This document shows, in pieces, positions 52,961 through 62,419 of a stretch of DNA of 64,000 bases. The notes beneath the pieces are model-generated. The model was not told the DNA's origin. It ran no database searches and saw only the letters and a program-made list of their open reading frames with translations. Origin of the DNA: Bidens hawaiensis (lineage: Eukaryota; Streptophyta; Magnoliopsida; Asterales; Asteraceae). The translations under genes were made by a program, and so were the position numbers. The DNA lies in assembly GCA_021521415.1 (NCBI GenBank), contig JAIQDT010000107.1:1984001-2048000 (forward strand), written 5' to 3'. Position 1 is the first letter of the stretch. Each line of letters starts with the position of its first letter.

Positions 52961-53380
52961 CTAGAAATAGAACTTAAGGTCGGAGAAGAATTTCTTCCGA
53001 TGTGGATGAGTAAGTCCTTTTCCCAAGCTTTTACAGGCTAGGTAGTTTGCGAAATCGGCATACCTAGGACTTTCGTCTTTCTCCTCTATGACCGCTTGAA
53101 TACGCATGAGAATTTCATGTGGGAAATTATCGTTCATAATTTTCTTGTGAAATTCTTCTGAAGCTAGGCATTCTAAACGTGAGAGGTGGTCTGCGGCGAC
53201 ATTCTCTGCTCCCATTTTGTCTTTGACTTCTATGTCAAATTGTTGGAGTAGTAGGATCCATCGGATAAGTCTGGGTTTAGCATCTTGCTTATTGAAGAGG
53301 TAACGTACTGCGTCATGGTCGGTGTAGACTATGGTTTTGGAAAGAACGAGGTATGATCTAAATTTTTCAAAAGCACACAT
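52961..53380 (-). pseudogene. A1 RNase H fragment, left copy
   Basis: Starts abruptly at FEKFRSYLVLSKTIVYTDHDAVRYLF, followed by RWILLLQQFDIEVKDKMGAENVAADHLSRL, the RNase H C-terminus and connection of Athila-type pol. The RT-RNase H part before it is missing because the N1 LTR begins at 53380. A stop (TAG near 52960) separates it from the integrase. Identical in translation to 58918-59337. Confidence 0.9.
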
Positions 53381-55063
53381 GTTTTCCTAATAGTTTTTAT
53401 GTTATTTTGTGTTTAAACGTTAACGATTATTTTTTTATTCTTGCATTAAATTACATGTTTGTGTATGTGATAGGTCCCATGTTGAAGAAAGCGAGAAAAT
53501 GAGTCAAATGAAAAAAGAATCAGTTAAAACGGAGCTCGGATGAAGCCGGTACGCAAAAACGAAGATAAACGAGCTGAAAGTCGAAAAACGTCAGAAAATG
53601 TCATGTTCGAGCTACGCGACCAGGTCATACCATTCAAGAAGCATGTGTTAGCTTCCAACATTTCCCAAGGCTGCCAAGAATGTTCAAGATTCAGCTATCA
53701 CATCTATTTTGTCTTCTAGTGGGCCTAGTGGGCTTGTTTTAACCTATTTTATATTAGGAATGAGGTGTTTAAACATACATATAAACCCTAAAACCCTATG
53801 AACAAAACTATTCAAGTTTCCAGCCATCCAACACCTGTTCTAGAAGAGAAACCAAGGAGGACAAGCTTACGGTTCCATCTTTTATCCTTCGGTTGTCGGT
53901 TTTGACTATTTTAACGTTTGTGAGTTCGTTTTTGGTTTTCAAGCATTCAAACCTTTTGTAATCAGATTTATATGAACATGTTTATCATTTATATCTATTT
54001 CATCTAGTTCATTGATTATGATTGGCTAAACGTGTTAGTTCTACCTAGGTTAGATGTTTATTGTTAGGTTTTAATGAGTAATATGGATTTTTGATTATCA
54101 TGACTTAAATTGTTAATGAATAGTTTGGTTTAACATTGAATTAGGTTGTGTTTAGTGGCTGTGAATTTATTAGTTATACTCATATACCTCTTGATTTGAT
54201 TAATTGAATAGGTTTTGATTGATTTTAGCTTGTTTGAACTCTTTACTTTGTGTCTAGAGATTGTTTGCGGAGTGATCAACCGTAGGGTTTAAGTGAGTGT
54301 ATAAATTAGATATAATCAGCGGGTGAACACCTTCTTAGAGACCGAGAGGTGATAGGAAGTAAGGTCGTCTCATAGCTTTTATTTGTTAGGATTAGGACCG
54401 CGCGAGAGAGGGTTCGGTTCTTGTCGGGTTTGGGTTTTTGAGCGATTAGTTGATCTAATTTAATTTAACTAAATTGTTCCTCTATCCTTGGTTGCGTAGT
54501 ATTCGTCTCCATTAGGGTAGTGTGTCGGTGAGACCGAGAGGAGAGTCTACATTAGAGCACTTTAACAATTCGTTTCCCGGTTTGTTCTTAAAATTAACTA
54601 AGTGTAAGTTAGAGTTTGTTAATGAGACTGAGAGGTGATCTAGCTTTCTTGAGTGAACCTTAGTTGTGTCATCCTTAGGAACCGGTGTCGTGAGAATCCT
54701 CAATCCATTAGCTTATTATACCTTCAATATGATTCTTACCTAGGTAGACGTTTTCTCCGATTGCAGTTAAGTTTCTAAGTTTCAAGTGTTAAGTTAAGTT
54801 AAGTTAAGTCTAGCTAATTAATTTAGTTAAAGTAAGTTAGGTTAAGTAGTTAATTATTAAAAATCATTTAAATATTCTTAGGTGAGTCTTGGTTAGGGTT
54901 AAGTATCATTAACGTTTTCAAGTGTCCTTGTGTTCGATACTCGGACTTCCATAGTGCTATACTATTAGTGATCGGTACACTTGCCGGTTTTGTGTGGTTT
55001 CTTTAGGAGTCTTGTTTAATAAATTTAAAGCTTAATTGTGAGAGCATCATTATACACACATCA
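53380..55063 (+). repeat. N1 5' LTR
   Basis: 1684 bases ending ATACACACATCA, followed by AG and the primer site. Compared with the 3' LTR (57714: TGATGTGGTGTAAAACACACATG) its first 20 or so bases are gone, and it is fused to RNase H through the shared CACACATG. AAGTT-type short repeats lie near 54790-54840. No coding sequence. Confidence 0.88.
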
Positions 55064-55069
55064 AGTTTT

Positions 55070-55087
55070 TGGCGTCATTGCCGGGGA
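55070..55087 (+). other. N1 primer binding site (tRNA-Asp type)
   Basis: TGGCGTCATTGCCGGGGA matches the tRNA-Asp complement commonly used by Athila/Tat elements with two mismatches (standard TGGCGCCGTTGCCGGGGA). It lies six bases after the LTR. Confidence 0.85.
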
Positions 55088-55246
55088 CACGGTTTGAGGC
55101 GTATTGAGAACGACTCGAGTTAGAGACTTGCCTATTGTATTTCGTATTCTTAGATTAGATTAGTTATTTTAATTAGTTTAGTTTTAGTTTAATTTTATTT
55201 TTAGTATTTTATTCTATCTTTATCTGGTGCCCGTGATCCTTTTCTT

Positions 55247-56145
55247 TTGAGTGTTCTTTACAGGAAATATGTTCGGACGACAGGTTGGAGCGCCATGGTG
55301 AAAGTGTGTTGCGGAGATCACTGGGTGCATGATGCTTATGAGAGGAGAAATATTGAAGTCGAAGCACAGAAAACTCCATGGGAATCACTTTTGGCAAAGC
55401 CTCCTCCATACCAATTTGCATATGATCAAATGGGGAACTTCTTAGGGTATAAAGATTTGTCAGGGAATATATTAGAGCCCACCCTAGAATTGGAGGAAAA
55501 ATGGATGATGTGTTGTTTGCTATTAGAAATGATTTGGAATATGTTCCTCCTTTGAATCCACCTTTGTTTGAAACCCTGAGCGAGACTGAAGATACCGGAA
55601 TGGAGGAGCTGAGAATAGAGGAGAATGTTCCCTCTTGGGAGGAAGAATTTAAGGATGAGTTTGGTGAAGAGTTGATTAACTTTGCCACTACGGATGAAGG
55701 CGACTTTGACCCACTTGGTGATCTAAAGATGCTTGAAGATTTAATATATAACGAGCCAAGTGTGGGAATCGAGAAGGAGCTTTGTAAGGAGAGCCATGAG
55801 GTAGTTAGTGATTCGGTCCTTCCGACACTTCACCTCGATTGTGAAAAACCAAAACACGAACTGTACTCAATCTCTATTCGGGACGTGTTAAGGTTTAAAA
55901 GTTTGGCTAAAGGAACTAGAAGGAGGATTTCTGGGCGAAGAAATCGTAGTGTGATAAAGAGATTGACTTCCCCGTTTCACTTCATTGAACCATTTTTGGG
56001 GGAATTCAAGAGTTGGTGGGCCGAGTTTAATTCATATGGTCGGGCCCATGAGAGCTGTGCAATTGGTTTCTTCCCGACCAATTGTAAGAGGAGAGTATTG
56101 AGGAGCGTCGATAGGAAGAGGATAAAGGAGAAGCCTCCTGATTGA
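55247..56145 (+). pseudogene. N1 unknown ORF (frameshifted), about 290 codons
   Basis: Frame 55247-55500 (MVKVCCGDHWVHDAYERRN from 55295; ESLLAKPPPYQFAYDQMGNFLGYKD) continues, after a one-base slip in an A-run at about 55497-55501, into frame 55501-56145. That part begins MDDVLFAIRNDLEYVPPLNPP, is strongly acidic to about residue 110, and then basic (GTRRRISGRRNRSVIKRLTS) with a C-terminal W-rich segment (EFKSWWAEFNS). I recognise no gag, pol or other domain. It occupies the gag position of the element, so it might be a diverged or acquired gag substitute. That is an inference. Confidence 0.55.
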
Positions 56146-57713
56146 GGTTTCAGTAGCGAGTCTGGCTGAAGACTATTTAATAAACTTAGCGCTTTCCTGG
56201 AGGTAACCCGGTAATATCTTTCCTTATTATTTTATTTTCATTTTTATTTTTATTTTTATTTCCGAGTTTTGCCGGGTGTTTCTTCTCTTACTTGCAGGTT
56301 ATTCCTTGGTTGGTTGATGAGCTGGAGTTTTAAACAAGTGTGGGGATGCAATATGCTTAAGGATTGCCGCTTTCGTTCGTTAGTGATAGCTTGATGGAGA
56401 GTAGTGGAGTTTTAAGCTTGCGTTCGAATAGGAGGGCGAGGAACATGATTCACCGCACACTTGCATGATAACATATACCAGGGGAGTCTGTTCCACTTTA
56501 TTTTTCTTTATGTTTAGTTTTGTCTTTTCCTTGTCTCACATTGAGGACAATGTGAAATTTAAGTGTGGGGATGGGGAACTAACGTTTTCGTTTTTAAGAA
56601 AAATAAAAGAATATTGAAAATCTTGAGAGTTAATATTTAAAGTAAAAAATTTAAAGAAAATTTTCCCTTGAAAATTGTTTTTGTTCTACGTTAAGCAGGA
56701 AATGACATTATTACCAATGTGCTAACGAACTCTCAGAACTTTTGAAAAATATGTAATATAATAATAAAAGAAGGGATGGTTTGCATATCTGATTTGGGAT
56801 GTGTCGGTAGGCCCAACTAGCTTTGAGAGTCCTTTTTAGCAGTTTTTATATATATAATAATTTGAAAAACGGTGAAACCGAATTTCGATGTTTAGGAAGG
56901 ATTACCATAATCTGAAAACTTTGAGATGGTTATACTTAGATGCACTTAAAACCAGCACACACCACATTTCCATCTTTCTACGAGCTTAGAAATAGTTATA
57001 TATTTTAGGGTGATATAAAAGATTGAAAAAAAAAAGAAAGAAAAGAAAGAAAGAAGAAAAGTATGTATTGAAAGTTATGCATGTGTATTCTCAAAAGTTG
57101 TTCAAGAAAATCAAAATTCTTGTGAAGAAAGTTATGTATTTCAAAATGCCAAAGAAGCATTCTCAAAGTTAGTAAAAGAAGCCAAAGATGCATATACTAG
57201 ATGGGATTTAGAGTTTACGTGTTACCTTGGGGATGGTGACTCTGAGGATACACTATTGGGGCTCGAAGGTTTTTAGTCAATTAATATCAAATTAGGAATT
57301 TATAGGACAAAGTCCAATAATATTTAGGAATAACTCGTACGACCTCCACATGACCATTCATCCATCAAAATTTCACCGAGTGCATCTAATTAGTACTATC
57401 AATGAATCCTTGGCTTATGGTGATTTGTCGAACCAGTTTGCTTCGACTCTAGTTTTTCTAGCTCTCTTTGTCTGAGATGGGGTAGATGTAGCCTTAATTT
57501 TTGGCCTTTAAATGTTAAATGCAAAAGGGGGCTTGATTGGTTGGTGGCTGGGTTTAAGTGGACAACAAAATCGGCAATCGCGGTCAATATGTCGAGCTGT
57601 TTCTTATGTTTTGATAATGATTAATAATCTGGTAGTTTGTTGTTTTTCACTTGGTTATGATCCTGTGTAGATTTATTTTTCAGGAAAGAAAAAGGTTTAA
57701 GTGTGGGGATGTT
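56146..57713 (+). other. N1 3' internal region with three PPT-like motifs
   Basis: Noncoding, AT-rich. AAGTGTGGGGATG occurs exactly three times: 56336-56348, 56561-56573 and 57699-57711, the last abutting the 3' LTR as the true polypurine tract. Before the second is the inverted repeat CACATTG/CAATGTG. A purine-rich stretch (AAAGAAAGAAAAG) lies near 57027-57060. Confidence 0.75.
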
Positions 57714-58137
57714 TGATGTGGTGTAAAACACACATGTTTTCCTAATAGTTTTTATGTTATTTTGTGCTTAAACGTTAACGATTATTTTGTTATTCTTTCA
57801 TTAAATTACATGTTTGTGTATGTGATAGGTCCCATGTTGAAGAAAGCGAGAAAACGAGTCAAATGAAAAAAGAATCAGTTAAAACGGAGCTCGGATGAAG
57901 CTGGTACGCAATAACGAAGATAAACGAGCTGAAAGTCGAAAAACGTCAGAAAATGTCATGTTCGAGCTACGCGACCAGGTCATACCATTCAAGAAGTATG
58001 TGTTAGCTTCCAACATTTCCCAAGGCTGCCAAGAATGTTCAAGAATCAGCTACCACGTCTATTTTGTCTTTTAGTGGGCCTAGTGGGTTTGTTTTAATCT
58101 ATTTTATATTAGAAAAGAGGTGTTTTATATTAGAAAA
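57714..58137 (+). repeat. N1 3' LTR, truncated
   Basis: Begins TGATGTGGTGTAAAACAC after the polypurine tract and matches 53380 onwards with several differences (AAGCTGG for AAGCCGG, AAGTATG for AAGCATG). It ends in the tandem TTTTATATTAGAAAAGAG and continues as A1 integrase-downstream sequence at 58138. Confidence 0.88.
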
Positions 58138-58215
58138 GAGCCCAATAGGCTTTGTGTTTTAGTTCTACTGGCAGATGGCATGCTTTCCCTAAAAAGAGCT
58201 TGAAGGGTGTTGTAC

Positions 58216-58905
58216 CTATGGGGTTTTGTAAGCCGTCCTGAGGGCCCACAAAGCGTCATCTAAATTTTCTGTCCAATTTTTGCGATTCATTCCAATAGTT
58301 CTTTCTAAAATCCTTTTAATTCCTCGATCTGAGAACTCCATTTGCCCACTAGTCTGAGGGTGATATGGTGTTGCCAGTCGGTGGTGAACCCCATATCGTG
58401 CTAAGAATTTGTCCATCAGAGCGTTACAGAAGTGGGTACCTTTGTCCCTGATTAGGGCTTTTGGAGTGCCGAATCGTAATAACTTTTTCAGAAATCTTAC
58501 AACTACTGGAGCATCGTTAGTGGGAAGCGCTTTTGCTTCCACCCATTCAGATACGTAGTCAACTGCTACAAGGATGTATTTATTTCCGAATGAGTTAGGA
58601 AATGGGCCCATGAAATCTATTCTCCATACATCAAAGATTTCACAAAGTTGAATGCCTTTTTGAGCCATCTCATTTTTGGATGAGATGTTCCCGTCTCTTT
58701 GACAAGCATCGCATGCTTGGATCAAAGTATGTGTATCTTTGTATATGGTGGGCCAGATGAATCCTGCATCAAACACTTTTATGACCGTCGTGGCGGTACG
58801 GTGGTGCCCACCAGTTGGTCCTTCATGGCAGTGTTTGAGAATATCTAGGGCTTCATTTCTTACTACACACCTACGCACAACTTGATCAGCGCCTATCCTA
58901 AACAA
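58216..58905 (-). pseudogene. A1 integrase, right copy
   Basis: Identical in translation to 52259-52948, including the altered LIRDKGTHF region. Truncated downstream at 58138, so it lacks the pol C-terminus. Part of the duplicated locus. Confidence 0.9.
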
Positions 58906-58917
58906 GTATGGATCTTC

Positions 58918-59337
58918 CTAGAAATAGAACTTAAGGTCGGAGAAGAATTTCTTCCGATGTGGATGAGTAAGTCCTTTTCCCAAGCTTTTACAGGCTAGGT
59001 AGTTTGCGAAATCGGCATACCTAGGACTTTCGTCTTTCTCCTCTATGACCGCTTGAATACGCATGAGAATTTCATGTGGGAAATTATCGTTCATAATTTT
59101 CTTGTGAAATTCTTCTGAAGCTAGGCATTCTAAACGTGAGAGGTGGTCTGCGGCGACATTCTCTGCTCCCATTTTGTCTTTGACTTCTATGTCAAATTGT
59201 TGGAGTAGTAGGATCCATCGGATAAGTCTGGGTTTAGCATCTTGCTTATTGAAGAGGTAACGTACTGCGTCATGGTCGGTGTAGACTATGGTTTTGGAAA
59301 GAACGAGGTATGATCTAAATTTTTCAAAAGCACACAT
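58918..59337 (-). pseudogene. A1 RNase H fragment, right copy
   Basis: Same 139-codon fragment as at 52961-53380, with the same junction to the N1 LTR at 59337. As the identical deletion is present in both copies, the two descend from one event. Confidence 0.9.
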
Positions 59338-61023
59338 GTTTTCCTAATAGTTTTTATGTTATTTTGTGTTTAAACGTTAACGATTATTTTTTTATTCTTG
59401 CATTAAATTACATGTTTGTGTATGTGATAGGTCCCATGTTGAAGAAAGCGAGAAAATGAGTCAAATGAAAAAAGAATCAGTTAAAACGGAGCTCGGATGA
59501 AGCCGGTACGCAAAAACGAAGATAAACGAGCTGAAAGTCGAAAAACGTCAGAAAATGTCATGTTCGAGCTACGCGACCAGGTCATACCATTCAAGAAGCA
59601 TGTGTTAGCTTCCAACATTTCCCAAGGCTGCCAAGAATGTTCAAGATTCAGCTATCACATCTATTTTGTCTTCTAGTGGGCCTAGTGGGCTTGTTTTAAC
59701 CTATTTTATATTAGGAATGAGGTGTTTAAACATACATATAAACCCTAAAACCCTATGAACAAAACTATTCAAGTTTCCAGCCATCCAACACCTGTTCTAG
59801 AAGAGAAACCAAGGAGGACAAGCTTCCGGTTCCATCTTTTATCCTTCGGTTGTCGGTTTTGACTATTTTAACGTTTGTGAGTTCGTTTTTGGTTTTCACG
59901 CATTCAAACCTTTTGTAATCAGATTTATATGAACATGTTTATCATTTATATCTATTTCATCTATTGTTCATTGATTATGATTGGCTAAACGTGTTAGTTC
60001 TATCTTGGTTTGATGTTTATTGTTAGGTTTTAATAAGTAATATGGATTTTTGATTATCATGACTTGAACTGTTAATGAAATGTTTGGTTTAACATTGAAT
60101 TAGGTTGTGCTTAGTGGCTGTGAATTTATTAGTTATACTCATATACCTCTTGCTTTGATTAATTGAATAGGTTTTGATTGATTTTTGCTTGTTTGAACTC
60201 TTTACTTTGTGTCTAGAGATTGTTTGCTGGGTGATCAACCGTAGGGTTTGATTGAGTGTATAAATTGGATGTAATCAGTGGGTGAACACCTTCTTAGAGA
60301 CCGAGAGGTGATAGGAAGTAAGGTCGTCTCATAGCTTTTTCTTGTTAGGATAAGGACCGCGCGAGAGCGGGTTCGGTTCTTGTCGGGTTTGGGTTTTTGA
60401 GCGATTAGTTGATCCAATTTAAGTTAAACTAAATTGTTCCTCTATCATTGGTTGCGTAGTATTCGTCTTCATTAGGGTAGTGTGTCGGTGAGACCGAGTG
60501 GAGAGTCGACATTAGAGCACTTTAACAATTCGTTTCCCTATGTGTTCTTAAAATTAACTAAGTGTAAGTTAGAGTTTGTTAGTGAGACTGAGAGGTGATC
60601 TAGCTTTCTTGAGTGAACCTTAGTTGTGTCATCCTTAGAAACCGGTGTCGTGAGAATCCTCAATCCATTAGCTTATTATACCTTCAATATGATTCTTACC
60701 TAGGTAGACGTTTTCTCCGACTGAAGTTAAGTTTCTAAGTTTCAAGTGTTTAGTTAAGTTAAGTAAAGTCTAGCTAATTAATTTAGTTAAAGTAAGTTAG
60801 TTTAAGTAGTTAATTATTAAAAATCATTTAAATATTCTTAGGTGAGTCTTGGTTAGGGTTAAGTATCATTAACGTTTTCAAGTGTCCTTGTGTTCCATAC
60901 TCGGACTTCCATAGTGCTATACTATTAGTGATCGGTACACTTGCTGGTTTTGTGTGGTTTCTTTAGGAGTCTTGTTTAATAAATTTAAAGCTTAGTTTTG
61001 AGAGCATCATTATACCCACATCA
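59337..61023 (+). repeat. N1 solo LTR, right copy, chimeric
   Basis: First 489 bases are identical to the 5' LTR of N1. From 59826 on it differs at many scattered sites (for example CTATTGTTCATTG for CTAGTTCATTG). It ends TATACCCACATCA at 61023 and is followed by A1 RT. No internal region follows, so it is a solo LTR with a recombination point near base 490. Confidence 0.85.
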
Positions 61024-61860
61024 TCTTCCATGAAGACTTCCATAGAATGTTCGATCATTTCATGAAAGATGGCCAACATGCAACGTTGGAAAGTGGCTGG
61101 AGCATTACATAATCCAAATGGTATTCTTCGGTAGGCGAAGGTTCCGTATGGACATGTAAATGTGGTTTTCTCCTGATCTTCAGGAGCAATGGGAATTTTG
61201 AAATACCCAGAAAATCCGTCAAGAAAACAGTAGAACATTTTTTCAGATAATCGCTCAAGCATTTGATCGATGAAAGGAAGTGGAAAATGATCTTTTCTTG
61301 TGGCGTCATTAAGCTTCCGGTAGTCAATGCAAATTCTCCAGTCTGTGACGGTTCTCATTGGTATCAACTCGTCCTTCTTGTTCATTACGACCGTCATTCC
61401 TACATTCTTAGGTACTACTTGAACGGGACTAACCCAAGGTGAATCTGAGATTGGTTAGATTAATCCGGTATCAAGTAGTTTGATTACTTCCTTCTTCACC
61501 ACATCTTGCATGTTGGGATTGAGACGTCTTTGATGTTGGACCACGGGTTTGTATTCCTCCTCCATGAGAATTTATGAGTACAAAAGGAGGGACTGATGCC
61601 CTTGATATCCATGATCTTCCATGCGATAGCCTTCTTATGGTTTTTGAGAACCTTATGAAGTTCATCTTTGTCTTATTTAGAAAGGTGAGATGAAATAATT
61701 ACTGGGAGTTGAGAGTCTTTTTCTAGAAAGGCGTATTCGAGATGTTTTAGTAGTTCTTTTAATTCTAAGGCTGGTGGTTCTTCGATTGATGGTTTTGAAT
61801 TTTCATCACATTTGGTGATTTCATATAGTACTTCTGATGCTCCTCAAAATCATCATTGAT
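61024..61860 (-). pseudogene. A1 reverse transcriptase, N-terminal two thirds
   Basis: A frame near 61850-61680 (ELKELLKHLEYAFLEKDSQLPVIIS) leads into RT in shifted phases (stops near 61675 and 61455, frameshift near 61570). The clean frame 61397-61024 holds DWRICIDYRKLNDATRKDHFPLPFIDQMLERL, CFLDGFSGYFKIPIAPEDQEKTTFTCPYG, FGLCNAPATFQRCM and MEVFMED. The active site should read MDD, so the first catalytic Asp is Glu here. It is cut by the N1 LTR right after this motif. The thumb and RT-RNase H connection are lost. Confidence 0.88.
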
Positions 61861-61863
61861 ATT

Positions 61864-62412
61864 TTAGTTTTCTAACATGGGTATGTTGAGTGTTTTGTCT
61901 AAGACTTGTGTTTCCAGCAGTGTATTAATGGAGGAATCTCGCACATAGCAACTTACGATGGAATCTATGTTGTCAACACAGTATAATGTGTCATCGTGAT
62001 GTTGCAGATATTGCATAGATTTTCCTATGTCAAAAGTGATTGCCTCGTCATTGACCCTGAGAGTGAGTTTATCGGAGCAAACATCAATTATAGCCTTTGC
62101 GGTGGCTAAAAAGGGTCTTCCTAAAATCAGAGGTACACTTTTGTCTTCCTCCATGTCTAGAATCACAAAATATACTCGGAAAACAAACTTGTCAATTTCG
62201 ACAAGCATGTTTTCAACAATGCCCCTAGGGTATTTAGCAGATCGGTCAGCTAATTGAATGCTCATGCAGGTGGGCTTTGGTTCTCCTATCCCTAGTTTTG
62301 CAAAAACCGTATAAGGAATTAAATTAATACTAGATCCAAGGTCGGCCAGGGCATTGCTAACAGACAAATTTCCTATGAGACAAGGGATAGTAAAGCTCCC
62401 TGAATCGGTCAT
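61864..62412 (-). CDS. A1 aspartic protease domain
   Basis: An open 182-codon stretch with FTIPCLIGNLSVSNALADLGSSINLIPY (D24-L-G, the usual Athila variant of DTG) and SVPLILGRPFLATAKAIIDVC as the second signature. It is continuous with gag upstream in the parent element; here stops before 62412 cut it off, so the ATG at 62412 (MTDSGSF) is only the first Met of the fragment. The protease would release the gag-pol products. Confidence 0.87.
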   Translation of the reverse strand: MTDSGSFTIPCLIGNLSVSNALADLGSSINLIPYTVFAKLGIGEPKPTCMSIQLADRSAKYPRGIVENMLVEIDKFVFRVYFVILDMEEDKSVPLILGRPFLATAKAIIDVCSDKLTLRVNDEAITFDIGKSMQYLQHHDDTLYCVDNIDSIVSCYVRDSSINTLLETQVLDKTLNIPMLEN

Positions 62413-62419
62413 TTTTGTT

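Larger units (their letters stand above)
52181..58137. repeat. 5957-bp duplicated locus (first unit)
   Basis: Bases 52181-53868 (integrase, RNase H, 489 bases of N1 LTR) recur at 58138-59825 with no difference that I could see. After 53869/59826 the two LTRs differ at many positions. The second unit starts inside the N1 3' LTR, at 58138, right after a 21-base tandem duplication (58102-58119 and 58123-58140, TTTTATATTAGAAAAGAG). See the finding on a chimeric LTR. Confidence 0.85.
53380..58137 (+). mobile_element. N1: non-autonomous Athila/Tat-type LTR element
   Basis: Plus strand: 5' LTR (53380-55063, lacking about its first 20 bases), tRNA-Asp-type primer site, internal region of 2.65 kb with an unknown ORF but no pol, polypurine tract (57699-57713), 3' LTR start (57714) cut at 58137. 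The missing pol makes it dependent on another element; A1-like elements are natural candidates because the primer site and the CATTGAGGACAATG motif (56539-56552) are of that type. It lies between RNase H and RT of A1, with about 0.5 kb of pol lost at the joint. Confidence 0.8.
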
